Assembly (NCBI RefSeq): GCF_026017845.1
Contig: NZ_CP100416.1
Span: forward strand, 92,722-156,721
Length of the DNA stretch: 64,000 nucleotides
From: Amycolatopsis mediterranei
GTDB taxonomy: Bacteria > Actinomycetota > Actinomycetes > Mycobacteriales > Pseudonocardiaceae
Direction of reading: 5' to 3'
Shown: one piece after another, positions 1-8,508 of the stretch
Layout: each line of letters begins with the position of its first letter
Position numbering within the stretch: the first letter of the stretch is position 1
The notes under the pieces: generated by a model
What the model saw: only the letters and a program-made list of their open reading frames with translations
What the model was told of the DNA's origin: nothing
Databases searched by the model: none
Position numbers and translations under genes: made by a program

Positions 1-1
1 C

Positions 2-655
2 ACCTGGTTCCAACCGCTGCTGGACACCATCGACCTGACCGGGCGGGTGGTCACCGCCGACGCCCTGCACACCACCGTCGAACACGCCCGCTACCTGCAT
101 CAACGCGGCGCATACTACGTGTTCACCGTCAAGGAGAACCAACACCGGCTCCACGGCCTGCTCGACACCCTGCCCTGGCACGAGATTCCCGCCCACATCA
201 CCAGCGGCAGCGGGCACGGCCGCAGCGAACGCCGCACCGTCCAGCTCGCACCCCTGGGCGATTTCCTCGGCTACCCGGCCATCGACTTCCCGCACGCCAC
301 GCACGCGTTCCTCATCGAGCGCTACACCACCCACCACACCAGCCAGAAACGCTCCGCCCACGCCGCTCTCGGCCTCACCAGCCTCACCGGCCGCTACGCC
401 CACCCCGCCCACATCGGAGGCTACGTCCGCAGCCACTGGCACATCGAAAACAAACTCCACTGGGTCCGCGACGTCACCGACAAAGAAGACCAATCCCGAA
501 CCCGCACAGGCACCGCACCCCGAGTCATGGCCAGCCTCCGCAACCTCGCCACCAGCACACACCGACAAGCCGGGCACACCAACATCGCCCAAGCACTCCG
601 CCACACCGCCCGCAACACCACCCGAGCCCTCACCCTGCTCGGAATACCCACCTGA
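2..655 (+). CDS. ISAs1-family transposase, C-terminal part (cut by window edge)
   Basis: The reading frame is open from base 2, so the gene begins before the window and only its last ~217 residues are visible. The visible part has the features of ISAs1-type DDE transposases: the segment around DALHT, a KENQ motif shortly after it, and [16 protein letters not shown] with its DKEDQSR continuation, which carries the C-terminal catalytic Glu of the DDE domain. The end (TLLGIPT) is typical of the family, so the 3' end looks complete. The right terminal inverted repeat probably lies within about 660-690, where the bases after the stop are not otherwise explained, but its partner is outside the window. 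Whether the element is intact cannot be judged here. Confidence 0.9.
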   Translation, partial: TWFQPLLDTIDLTGRVVTADALHTTVEHARYLHQRGAYYVFTVKENQHRLHGLLDTLPWHEIPAHITSGSGHGRSERRTVQLAPLGDFLGYPAIDFPHATHAFLIERYTTHHTSQKRSAHAALGLTSLTGRYAHPAHIGGYVRSHWHIENKLHWVRDVTDKEDQSRTRTGTAPRVMASLRNLATSTHRQAGHTNIAQALRHTARNTTRALTLLGIPT

Positions 656-745
656 CCAGCACAAAGACTTTGCCGGAGCCGTGCCGGAGAGGGTGGGGGC
701 TTGAGAGGTGACCCAGACAGGCCGCCACAGCTGGGGCAAGGGGCG

Positions 746-1630
746 CTACTGGCCCGGCTTTTCCCACAGCCAGAACTCGATCCCCTGGTTGTCCGTGCAG
801 TCAGCAGTGTTCCCGTACGGGTGGTGCTCGACCTCCCCAGCCCGCCCACCCTGCTCCCGCACCCGCGCCATCGCCGACTCGAGGTCGTCGACCGCGTACA
901 TCAGCTTCCAGCCCACCTGCCGGTCCCCGGCCCACAGCCCGCCTTCGAGACCCGGCCCCGAGAAGCCCCACGAGTCCGTCGTCGAGCCCGGGGTGAACTG
1001 CCAGCCCAGCACCGCGCCGTAAAACGCCTTCGCGGGCGAAGCCTCCGGGACCTGGAACGTGAAGTACATGGCCTCGCCGTGGCGGGCCGGCCGCGGGCCG
1101 GCAGCCGCCGTCGCCGCCTGGGACACCAGCCAGCGCTGGCCGAACGGGTCGCGGAACGAGCCGCCCCTGCCGTACGGCGAATCGCTCACCGCGCGGATCA
1201 GCGTTGCGCCCAGCTCCAGCGCGCGAGCCACCGAACCGTCCACGTCCGGGACCTCGACCCGCACCGACGCGCCACCCTCGCGCGGGGCCACGTGGCCGAT
1301 CTCCGGGTACTCCTCGGCGAGCATCAGCACCGCGTCGCCGATGGCCAGCTCCGCGTGCCCGACGCGGCCGTCGTCCATCAGGATCGGGTCGCCGCGGCGG
1401 ACCGCGCCGAACACCTCCACGTAGAAGTCGAGTGCCGCGCGGGCGTCGGAAACCGCCAGGTAGGGCGTCAGCGAACGCAGGGAGGCAGCAGTGGCTGGGA
1501 CTGCGGTGGTCGTCATATCGGCTCCGTTCAAGATCGCGCGACGCAGGTCGTCGCGTAGTTCGGCGGCGAAGTCCGGGTCGGGGGCGACCCGCTCGGAGGG
1601 ACGGCGAAGCGCGTCGAAAGGCTCAGGCAT
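746..1630 (-). CDS. Tandem VOC (glyoxalase-fold) domain protein
   Basis: The protein has 294 residues. After a charged leader of ~45 residues there are two vicinal-oxygen-chelate domains: a PhnB/glyoxalase-like one (about residues 48-175, starting LTPYLAVSDARAALDFY) and a second one (about 180-292, starting MYFTFQVPEASPAKAFYG). Such proteins bind metal and act as lyases, dioxygenases or resistance proteins; the substrate cannot be told from sequence. It starts 8 bp inside the end of the sigma-factor gene, so the two are almost certainly one transcript and translationally coupled. The leader resembles the short tails seen on proteins paired with ECF factors; whether it contacts the sigma factor is a guess. 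Confidence 0.85.
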   Translation of the reverse strand: MPEPFDALRRPSERVAPDPDFAAELRDDLRRAILNGADMTTTAVPATAASLRSLTPYLAVSDARAALDFYVEVFGAVRRGDPILMDDGRVGHAELAIGDAVLMLAEEYPEIGHVAPREGGASVRVEVPDVDGSVARALELGATLIRAVSDSPYGRGGSFRDPFGQRWLVSQAATAAAGPRPARHGEAMYFTFQVPEASPAKAFYGAVLGWQFTPGSTTDSWGFSGPGLEGGLWAGDRQVGWKLMYAVDDLESAMARVREQGGRAGEVEHHPYGNTADCTDNQGIEFWLWEKPGQ

Positions 1631-2147
1631 CGCGACCCTCCTTCTCCTCGTAAGCGCGCCGGAACGCGGCGCGGGCCCGCACGAGCAACGCCTCCGTGGC
1701 GTGCACGCTGCGCCCCAGGTGGCCGGCGACCTCGGGGACGCCGAGGCCGTCGACGTAACGCAGGGTCAGTGCCGCCCGGTGGTGCGGCCCCAGCGACTCG
1801 AGCACCTGTCTCGCGCGCAGGGCGTCGAGCTGCTCGTCCCACGGGTCCTCGATGTCCGGCTCGCTGTGGTGGACGAGCCGCAGTCCGCGTTCCTCACGTT
1901 CTTTGCGCCGCCAGTGGTCGGCGAGCTTGTGCCGGGCGACGCCGATCAGCCACCCGGTGCTCACTGGAGGTGCGTACTCCTTGCGACAGGCGGCGACCGC
2001 CCCGAGGAACGTCTCGGACGTCAGCTCCTCGGCGAGCGTGCGGTCGCCGCAGCGGGACAGCAGGTACCCGTAGACCTCCGGCAGGGCCGTCTCGTACAGC
2101 CCGAGCAGCGCGAAGGCCGGGTCCGGTCGTACCCGAGGTTCCGTCAC
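1623..2147 (-). CDS. ECF-type RNA polymerase sigma factor
   Basis: This is a 174-residue sigma-70 family protein. Region 2 covers about residues 15-85 (ETALPEVYGYLLSRCGD, then LTSETFLGAV and WLIGVARHKLADHWRR). Region 4 covers about 110-165 (LGPHHRAALTLRYVDGLGVPEVA, a helix-turn-helix). Length and lack of regions 1 and 3 are normal for ECF factors. No anti-sigma gene is adjacent; instead the next gene, overlapping by 8 bp, encodes a double-VOC protein. Start ATG at 2147. The 52 bp up to the MFS stop at 2200 leave little room for a promoter, so it may be read through from the MFS gene on the same strand. Confidence 0.9.
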   Translation of the reverse strand: MTEPRVRPDPAFALLGLYETALPEVYGYLLSRCGDRTLAEELTSETFLGAVAACRKEYAPPVSTGWLIGVARHKLADHWRRKEREERGLRLVHHSEPDIEDPWDEQLDALRARQVLESLGPHHRAALTLRYVDGLGVPEVAGHLGRSVHATEALLVRARAAFRRAYEEKEGRDA

Positions 2148-2199
2148 ACCTCCATAGTCGTCCGGCGCCCGGTTTTTCCGACGGGTGAATCCCGGATTT

Positions 2200-3624
2200 C
2201 TACGCGCGCGGATCCGGCAGCCGCCGGCCGGTGATCGCGACGATCGCCGCCAGCACCGCCACCAGGCCGATCACCAGCGCGAACGCGTCCCGGCTCCCCA
2301 GCGAACCCGAAAGTGCCGCGTACAGGCTCCCCAGCGTCGCGACGCCGAGCGCCAGCGACGTCTGCTGGTTGGTCGTCATCACGCCGGAGCCGACGCCGGC
2401 CAGGTCCGTCGGCACGTGGGAGAGCACGATCCGGAACAGCGTCGTCATCGCCAGGGCGTTGCCCACGCCGATCGCCACCATCGACGGCGCCAGGTCGAGG
2501 ATCGTCACGTGCGGCCAGGTGGACAACGTCGTGCAGAGCAGCGCCACCATGCCCACCGCCGTGATCGCGCCACCGAGCGGGACGACCTTCTGGCCGTAGC
2601 GGGTCACCAGGCGGCTGCTCAGCATCGACACCGTGAAGTACGCGACCGCCAGCGGCGTCAGCGCCCCACCCGCGCCCAGCGGGCCGAAGTGCAGGCCTTC
2701 CTGCAGCGTCATCGCGAACACGAACATGAACGAGCCGAACGCCCCGAAGAACGGCACGGCCACCATCAGCCCGCGCCGCACGCTCGGCAGCCGCAGCACC
2801 GACGGCGGCAGCAGCGGCGTGCCGCCGGTCCGCTCCAGGCGCCGTTCGACGTGGACCAGGGCCGCGGCGGAAACCGGGAACAGGGCCAGCAGCGCGATCG
2901 TCCACGCCGGCCACCCCAGCGCCCGGCCTTCCATCAGCGGGACCAGCAGCGACAGCAGCGTGACCGCCAGGAGCAGCGTGCCGAGGCGGTCGACGCCCAG
3001 CGGGTTGTGCGCGCGGCTCTCCGGCAGGCGGCGGGCCAGCAGGAGCACCACCAGGCCGATGGGCACGTTCACCAGGAAGATCGGCCGCCACCCGGTGCCG
3101 AACAGGTCCGCGGCCACCAGGCCGCCGCCGAGGAGCTGGCCGACCACCGTCGAGAGGCCGCCGGTCGCGCCGAACAGCCCCAGCGCCCGCGAACGCTCTT
3201 CGCCGGACGTGGTCGCCTGGATGATCGAAAGCACCTGCGGCAGCAGCAGGGCCGACGCCGCCCCCTGCGCGGCGCGGGCCACCACCAGCGTGCCGGCCGT
3301 CGGGGCGATGCCGCAGGCCAGGGACGTCAGCGTGAACAGCCAGAGGCCCGCGAAGAACAGCCGCCGCCTGCCGAAGGAGTCGCCGAGGCGCCCGCCGACC
3401 ACCAGCAGCACCGCGTACGCGATGCCGTAGGCGGCCACCACCAGCTCCAGGGTGGCGGTGGACGCGTGGAGGTCGGCGTCGATCGTCGGCAGCGCGACGT
3501 TGACGATGAAGAAGTCGATGATCGGCAGTGCCGCCCCCAGCAGCACCGTGACCAGGCCGGCGGGGGTCAGTCCCGGCCGGAATTCGGCGCCGGGGGTGCT
3601 CGGCGCAAGTTCAGTCGTGCTCAT
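2200..3624 (-). CDS. MFS drug exporter, DHA2 (14-TM) type
   Basis: The 474-residue polytopic membrane protein has the size and pattern of 14-helix DHA2 drug:proton antiporters: the first helix runs PAGLVTVLLGAALPIIDFFIVNVALPTI, the motif-A-like GGRLGDSFGRRRLF follows near residue 85, and a proline-rich helix FLVNVPIGLVVLLLARRLP lies near 190. Transport of a toxic organic compound out of the cell is the family role; the substrate is unknown. It is divergent from the HTH regulator at 3726, and the 101-bp gap holds two copies of CTGGTACCAG, so repression of this gene by that regulator is likely. Confidence 0.9.
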   Translation of the reverse strand: MSTTELAPSTPGAEFRPGLTPAGLVTVLLGAALPIIDFFIVNVALPTIDADLHASTATLELVVAAYGIAYAVLLVVGGRLGDSFGRRRLFFAGLWLFTLTSLACGIAPTAGTLVVARAAQGAASALLLPQVLSIIQATTSGEERSRALGLFGATGGLSTVVGQLLGGGLVAADLFGTGWRPIFLVNVPIGLVVLLLARRLPESRAHNPLGVDRLGTLLLAVTLLSLLVPLMEGRALGWPAWTIALLALFPVSAAALVHVERRLERTGGTPLLPPSVLRLPSVRRGLMVAVPFFGAFGSFMFVFAMTLQEGLHFGPLGAGGALTPLAVAYFTVSMLSSRLVTRYGQKVVPLGGAITAVGMVALLCTTLSTWPHVTILDLAPSMVAIGVGNALAMTTLFRIVLSHVPTDLAGVGSGVMTTNQQTSLALGVATLGSLYAALSGSLGSRDAFALVIGLVAVLAAIVAITGRRLPDPRA

Positions 3625-3648
3625 GGGTACTACGATCGACCCGGCTTT

Positions 3649-3700
3649 AACCTGGTACCAGTTGTTGTTTATCCGGGTACTGTCACTACCTGGTACCAGG
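3649..3700. promoter_or_regulatory. Twin palindromic operator between MFS and HTH genes
   Basis: The perfect palindrome CTGGTACCAG occurs at 3652-3661 and again at 3690-3699, with centres 38 bp apart. Both have further symmetry in the flanks (AACCTGGTACCAGTT and ACCTGGTACCAGGT). They lie in the divergent gap between the exporter and the regulator, the expected place for an autoregulated operator. The binding protein is inferred, not shown. Confidence 0.7.
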
Positions 3701-3725
3701 TTCGAGAGCGTGCCATCCTGGCACC

Positions 3726-4559
3726 ATGACCACCGTTGTCGAATCCGGACTCCGTCGCCAGGAGCTGGCGAGGTTCCTGCGGAGCCGGCGTGAACGGATC
3801 ACGCCCGAGCAGGTCGGCCTCCCGATCGTGGGACGCCGGCGGACGCCGGGACTGCGCCGCGAAGAGGTCGCGCAGCTCGCCGGCGTGGGGGTCACCTGGT
3901 ACACGTGGCTCGAGCAGGGTCGCGACATCAACGCGTCCGAGCAGGTCCTGCAGGCGATCGCCCGCACGCTGCGGCTCGACCCGCACGAGCACACGCACCT
4001 CTTCCGGCTGGCCGGCGCGCCCGATCCGGAGAACGAAAAGGACAACCAGGTCATCACGCCGGCGATGGAGCTGATGCTGAAGAAGCTCGAGCCGTACCCG
4101 GTCGCGGTCCGCAACGCCCGCTGCGACCTGCTGGCCTACAACCGCGGGTACACCTGGCTGATGGGCGACGTCGACGCCATCCCGTTCGGCGATCGGAACA
4201 CCCTGGTCCAGTGCCTGCTCAACCCCGAGTGGCGCAAGCGGATGCTCGACTGGGAGGCGAACATCCCGCGCGTGATCGCGTCCTTCCGCGCGGCGATGGC
4301 CGACCACGTCGCGGAGCCGGCGTGGAAACAGCTGGTGAAGCGGCTCAAGGCGGAGTCGCCGCTGTTCGCCGAGCTGTGGCCGCACCACGACGTCAACTCG
4401 GAGCCGATCCGCACCAAGCGGTACCTGCACCCGGACGTCGGGCTGCTGCAGTTCAACTTCACCTACCTCTACTACGGCCGCCGGTCCGAGATCACCGTGT
4501 CGACCTACACCCCGGCCGACGAGGAAACGGCGGCGAAGCTGCCGTTGGTGTTCGACTGA
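3726..4559 (+). CDS. HTH regulator with MmyB-like ligand-binding domain
   Basis: The protein has 277 residues. An XRE-type helix-turn-helix lies at about residues 8-75 (RQELARFLRSRRERITPEQVG ... RREEVAQLAGVGVTWYTWLEQGRDI). It is followed by the larger PAS-like domain of the MmyB regulator family (about 100-270, with the typical LLAYNRGYTWLMGD and the LRFNFTYLYYG-like end LLQFNFTYLYYG). This family regulates nearby transport or oxidoreductase genes and may bind lipids or drugs. Start ATG at 3726, 26 bp after the second operator copy. Divergent arrangement with the exporter suggests local control of efflux. Confidence 0.9.
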   Translation: MTTVVESGLRRQELARFLRSRRERITPEQVGLPIVGRRRTPGLRREEVAQLAGVGVTWYTWLEQGRDINASEQVLQAIARTLRLDPHEHTHLFRLAGAPDPENEKDNQVITPAMELMLKKLEPYPVAVRNARCDLLAYNRGYTWLMGDVDAIPFGDRNTLVQCLLNPEWRKRMLDWEANIPRVIASFRAAMADHVAEPAWKQLVKRLKAESPLFAELWPHHDVNSEPIRTKRYLHPDVGLLQFNFTYLYYGRRSEITVSTYTPADEETAAKLPLVFD

Positions 4560-4625
4560 CGGCGTACGTCCGCAGTGCGCTTCGAGACGGACGCGCAGCC
4601 TGGCCGCGGCAGGTAGTTTCGCGGC

Positions 4626-5732
4626 ATGAGAAGGCCTCCGTGGGCAGGACGCGTGGCGCGCGCCGTCGTCGTCGGGGTCTTCGTGATCGGGGCGACCAGT
4701 GCGTCGTCGCGGTGGCAGCCCGGGGCGTCGCCGCTGACGCCGATCGGTTTCGCGTGGCTCGCCGCGACCGTCCTCACGCTGCTGCTCGTCCACCGCTTCC
4801 CGCTGACGCTCTTCCTGGTCGCGGCCGCCTCCGCGTTCGGCTACTACACCTCCGGCCTGCCCGGCGGCCCGGTCATCGTGGTCCCGACCATCGCGTTGTT
4901 CGTGCTGACCCGGCAGCGCGGACCCCTCACCGCGGGCATCACCGGTGCCTCGGCCCTCGCCGCCGCCTACGTCGTGCACGTCATCACGACCAGGTCTTTC
5001 GCGTTGGAAACCGGGGCCGCGTTCCTCGTCGTCTGGCTGACCGCCGTGATCGGGGTCGGGACCGCCGTCCGGTACCAGCTCGACGCGCTCGCCGCCCGCC
5101 GCGGCCAGGCCGACGAGCACCGCCACCGGCTCGCCGAGCAGGAACGGCTGCGCATCGCCCGCGAGGTGCACGACGTCGTCGCGCACAGCCTGGCGATGAT
5201 CAACGTCCAGGCGGGGGTCGCCGCGCACGTCGCCGACCGGCGGCCCGAGCAGGCGAAAGAGGCGTTGCTGAACATCAAGGCGGCGAGCGCGTCCGCGCTG
5301 AAGGACCTGCGCGCCACCCTGGCCGTGCTGCGGTCCGGGGAGGACAAGGCGCCCGCCCCGAGTCTCGCGCAGGCCGGCGAGCTGCTGGACCACGCCCGCG
5401 ACGCCGGGCTCACGGTCGAGGTCCACGGCGAACCCGGCGACCTCCCGGCCCCGGTCGACGCCGCCGCCTACCGGATCCTGCAGGAGTCGCTGACCAACGT
5501 CGTCCGGCACGCCGACCAGCCCCACCGCGTCGACGTCCGGTTCGAGCGGCGACCGGGGGCCGTCACGCTCCGGGTCCGCGACGACGGCCGTGGCACCGCC
5601 CAGCCGACCCCGGGCCACGGCCTGCGGGGCATGGGCGAACGCGCCGCGGCGCTCGGCGGCCGGTGCACCGCCGGGCCGGTCGACGGCGGTTTCGAAGTGT
5701 GCGTCGAGCTACCGATCGAGGGGGAAGCATGA
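4626..5732 (+). CDS. Sensor histidine kinase, NarL-partner type (HisKA_3)
   Basis: The 368-residue membrane kinase has about five helices in its first 160 residues and little extracytoplasmic sequence, so the signal may be sensed in or at the membrane. The HisKA_3 dimerisation domain contains the phospho-acceptor His in AREVHDVVAHSLAMINVQAG (near residue 182). The HATPase_c domain follows with NVVRHA, DDGRGT and GLRGMGERAAALGG. It overlaps the response-regulator start by 4 bases (ATGA), so the two proteins are a coupled pair. The stimulus and target genes are not evident. Confidence 0.93.
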   Translation: MRRPPWAGRVARAVVVGVFVIGATSASSRWQPGASPLTPIGFAWLAATVLTLLLVHRFPLTLFLVAAASAFGYYTSGLPGGPVIVVPTIALFVLTRQRGPLTAGITGASALAAAYVVHVITTRSFALETGAAFLVVWLTAVIGVGTAVRYQLDALAARRGQADEHRHRLAEQERLRIAREVHDVVAHSLAMINVQAGVAAHVADRRPEQAKEALLNIKAASASALKDLRATLAVLRSGEDKAPAPSLAQAGELLDHARDAGLTVEVHGEPGDLPAPVDAAAYRILQESLTNVVRHADQPHRVDVRFERRPGAVTLRVRDDGRGTAQPTPGHGLRGMGERAAALGGRCTAGPVDGGFEVCVELPIEGEA

Positions 5733-6397
5733 TCCGCGTCCTGCTGGCCGACGACCAGGTGCTGGTCCGCGCCGGGTTCCGCGTGCTGCTGGAGACCGAA
5801 GACGGCTTCGAGGTCGTCGGCGAGGCGGGCGACGGCGAGCAAGCGGTCGCCGGAGCGATCGAGCACCACCCCGACATCGTCGTGATGGACGTCCGGATGC
5901 CCGGCGTCGACGGCCTCGAAGCCACCCGCCGGATCACCGCGAACCCGGACCTCGCCGGAACGAAAGTGCTGGTGCTGACCACGTTCGACGTCGACGAGTA
6001 CGTCTACGAAGCTCTGCGTGCGGGCGCCAGCGGGTTCCTGCTGAAGGACACCGAGCCGGTCGAGCTGCTGCGCGCGCTGCGGGTCGTCGCGAACGGCGAA
6101 GCGCTGCTGGCGCCGACCGTCACGCGCCGGCTGATCCAGGAGTTCGTCGGCCGTCCCGAAAACCGGCGCATCGACACCAGCGCCGTCCGGGAGATCACCG
6201 ACCGCGAGCGCGAGGTGCTCGGCCTGGTGGCGGGCGGGATGTCGAACGACGAAATCGCCGCCCACCTGGTGATCTCGACGGCGACGGCCCGCACCCACGT
6301 CAGCCGCATCATGACGAAGATCGGCGCGCGCGACCGCGCCCAGCTGGTGGTGCTGGCCTACGAGTCCGGGCTCGTCACACCGCGTCGCCCCGCCTGA
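5729..6397 (+). CDS. NarL/LuxR-type response regulator
   Basis: The 222-residue protein starts with ATG overlapping the kinase stop. The receiver domain (residues 1-120) shows the acidic pair ADD, the phospho-acceptor Asp in VVMDVRMPG, the switch Thr in VLTTFD and the Lys in FLLKD. The C-terminal LuxR HTH (about 150-215) reads ITDREREVLGLVAGGMSNDEIAAHL. It is the cognate regulator of the kinase just upstream. Its last 23 bp overlap a small gene on the other strand. Confidence 0.95.
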   Translation: MIRVLLADDQVLVRAGFRVLLETEDGFEVVGEAGDGEQAVAGAIEHHPDIVVMDVRMPGVDGLEATRRITANPDLAGTKVLVLTTFDVDEYVYEALRAGASGFLLKDTEPVELLRALRVVANGEALLAPTVTRRLIQEFVGRPENRRIDTSAVREITDREREVLGLVAGGMSNDEIAAHLVISTATARTHVSRIMTKIGARDRAQLVVLAYESGLVTPRRPA

Positions 6398-6470
6398 CCC
6401 GGCGCACCACGCGGACCGCCCGCACCAGGAACACGACGGCGAGGACGCCGACCAGGCCGATCCAGATCAC
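6375..6470 (-). CDS. 31-residue single-pass membrane microprotein
   Basis: A GTG codon at 6470 follows a full AGGAGG Shine-Dalgarno sequence (6475-6480) by 4 bases. The frame encodes 31 residues: a short hydrophobic helix ([15 protein letters not shown]) followed by a strongly basic tail rich in Arg ([15 protein letters not shown]). This is the plan of a small N-out membrane peptide. Its end overlaps the response-regulator 3' end by 23 bp in antisense. The frame stays open upstream to 6584, but that part lacks hydrophobic or conserved features. No function can be assigned. Confidence 0.5.
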   Translation of the reverse strand: MIWIGLVGVLAVVFLVRAVRVVRRVRRGDAV

Positions 6471-6601
6471 GGCGCCTCCTCTCCCGGCCGATGCTCTGCT
6501 CAGAGGGCGTCCGGGAGGGGGAAGGCGTTCACCGACACGGCGGAAGTCACACCTTCGGGCTAACCTGCTCGGACGCATGGTCACCCGGCTATCCTCAGCG
6601 G

Positions 6602-7597
6602 GTGCGTCGTGCGTTGATCACCGGTATCACCGGTCAAGATGGCCAATACCTCGCCGAGCTCCTCCATGAGAAGCAGTACGAGGTCTTCGGCCTGGTCAAG
6701 GGGCAGAACAATCCCCGGATCGACATGATCCGCGCGGGGTACCCGTTCGTCGAGATCGTCGAGGGCGACCTGCAGGACCTGTCCAGCCTGGTCGGGGTTC
6801 TGGAGCAGGTGCAGCCGGACGAGGTGTACAACCTCGGCGCCATTTCCTTCGTCGCCTTGAGCTTCAAGCAGGCCGAACTCACCGCGAACGTCACCGGGCT
6901 CGGCGTGCTCCGGATCCTGGAAGCCATCCGGATGGTCGGCGGCAGCCAGAACAACCCCATCCGCTTCTACCAGGCCTCGAGCTCCGAAATGTTCGGCAAG
7001 GTCCGCGAATCGCCGCAGACCGAAGCCACGCCCTTCTACCCGCGCTCGCCCTACGGCGTCGCGAAGGTGTTCGGGCACGACATCACGGTGAACTACCGCG
7101 ACAGCTACGGCCTCTACGCCTGCTCGGGCATCCTCTTCAACCACGAGAGCCCGCGCCGCGGCATCGAGTTCGTCACCCGCAAGGTGACCAACGCGGTCGC
7201 GCGGATCAAGCTGGGGCTGCAGGAAAAGCTGGTGCTGGGCAACCTCGACCCGCGCCGCGACTGGGGCTTCGCCGGCGACTACGTCCGCGCCATGTGGCAG
7301 ATGCTGCAGCAGGACGAGCCGCAGGACTACGTCGTCGCGACCGGCCGCACGCACAGCGTCCGCAACTTCGTCGACCTCGCGTTCAAGCACGCCGGCCTCG
7401 ACGACTGGGAGCGGTTCGTCGAGCAGGACCCGCGCTTCTTCCGGCCCGCCGAAGTGGACCTCCTGGTCGGCGACGCCACCAAGGCCCACACCGAGCTCGG
7501 CTGGAAGCCGGAGGTCGGGTTCGAGGACCTGGTGGCCATGATGGTCGACCACGACGTCCGGTTCGAAGCCGGAAAAGCCGGGATCCCGCTGCCGTGA
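6602..7597 (+). CDS. gmd: GDP-mannose 4,6-dehydratase
   Basis: This 331-residue extended short-chain dehydrogenase shows the NAD(P) motif [11 protein letters not shown] at its start, the SSSEMFG segment carrying the catalytic Ser/Glu, and the YGVAK of the active-site Tyr-Lys pair. It makes GDP-4-keto-6-deoxy-D-mannose, the precursor of GDP-fucose, GDP-rhamnose or amino derivatives. No reductase or epimerase partner lies in the window. Start GTG at 6602 (VRRALITG) fits the family N-terminus. Its stop overlaps the start of the FkbM gene, so the two are an operon at the left border of a polysaccharide locus. Confidence 0.93.
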   Translation: MRRALITGITGQDGQYLAELLHEKQYEVFGLVKGQNNPRIDMIRAGYPFVEIVEGDLQDLSSLVGVLEQVQPDEVYNLGAISFVALSFKQAELTANVTGLGVLRILEAIRMVGGSQNNPIRFYQASSSEMFGKVRESPQTEATPFYPRSPYGVAKVFGHDITVNYRDSYGLYACSGILFNHESPRRGIEFVTRKVTNAVARIKLGLQEKLVLGNLDPRRDWGFAGDYVRAMWQMLQQDEPQDYVVATGRTHSVRNFVDLAFKHAGLDDWERFVEQDPRFFRPAEVDLLVGDATKAHTELGWKPEVGFEDLVAMMVDHDVRFEAGKAGIPLP

Positions 7598-8508
7598 TCT
7601 CCTACGCGCAGAACGGGGAGGACGTCGTCCTGGCCCGGGTCTTCGCCGGCCAGTCGACCGGTCGCTACGTCGACCTCGGTGCCGGGTACCCGACGTTGGA
7701 CTCGGTCACCAAGCACTTCTACGACCTGGGCTGGCGCGGGATCAACGTCGAGCCGGAACCGACGCTCGCCGCCGAGCTCGACCGCGACCGCCCGGAAGAC
7801 GTCAACCTGCGGGTCGCCGTCGGGGCGAAGCCGGGGACGACCGTGCTGCACGCGGTCGACGGCCAATGGGGACGGTCGACGATCGAGGGCTCGCTCGCCG
7901 CGCAGTACCGCGAGGACTGGGCGATCCGGGACATCGAGGTCGAGGTCACGACGCTGGCCGCGCTCCTCGACGAGCACCCGGGCGAGCTCGACTTCCTCAA
8001 GATCGACGTCGAGGGCGCCGAATGCGCGGTGATCGAGGGCGCGGACTGGCGGCGGCACCGCCCGCGCGTGCTCGTGATCGAGGCGACCGCGCCCGGCTCG
8101 CCGACGCCGACCCACCACGAATGGGAGCCGATGCTCCTCGACGCCGGCTACCGGTGCGGGTTGTTCGACGGGCTCAACCGCTTCTACGCCCAGGCCGACG
8201 ACGCCGAGGGCCTGAAGCTGCTTTCGGCGCCGGCCAACGTCTTCGACGACTTCGAGCCGTATGCGCTGGCCAAGCTGCGTGCGCAGTTCACCGCTTCGGA
8301 AGCCGCCCGCCCGGGCGAGGTCGGGTACATCCGCCGCCTCGAGGAGACGGTGGCGCAGGTCCAGCAGTCCCGCGTCGAGCTGGGCGAGCAGCTCGAGGAG
8401 GCGCGGCGCGAGCTGGAGCGGGCGCGCCGCACCACCGAGGAGACCCGGCGCTGGGCCGCCGCCCTCGAACACCGCGTCACCGAGCTGGAGGCCCGGCAGC
8501 GTCAGTGA
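7594..8508 (+). CDS. FkbM-family methyltransferase with coiled-coil tail
   Basis: GTG at 7594 overlaps the gmd stop (GTGA). The 304-residue protein begins [16 protein letters not shown], followed by the SAM-binding [15 protein letters not shown] and [18 protein letters not shown], which together are diagnostic of FkbM methyltransferases (O-methylation of sugars and other hydroxyls). The last ~75 residues (from [15 protein letters not shown]) are a charged coiled coil, as is common in FkbM proteins of cell-surface glycan loci. It ends convergently, overlapping by 7 bp the end of the glycosyltransferase gene on the other strand. Confidence 0.9.
   Translation: MISYAQNGEDVVLARVFAGQSTGRYVDLGAGYPTLDSVTKHFYDLGWRGINVEPEPTLAAELDRDRPEDVNLRVAVGAKPGTTVLHAVDGQWGRSTIEGSLAAQYREDWAIRDIEVEVTTLAALLDEHPGELDFLKIDVEGAECAVIEGADWRRHRPRVLVIEATAPGSPTPTHHEWEPMLLDAGYRCGLFDGLNRFYAQADDAEGLKLLSAPANVFDDFEPYALAKLRAQFTASEAARPGEVGYIRRLEETVAQVQQSRVELGEQLEEARRELERARRTTEETRRWAAALEHRVTELEARQRQ

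Noticed and set aside
2185..3729. 514-residue open frame opposite the MFS gene, and many similar long antisense frames
   Set aside because: They are Arg/Gln/Pro-rich translations typical of antisense frames in high-GC DNA, lack domains and ribosome sites, and oppose well-supported genes.
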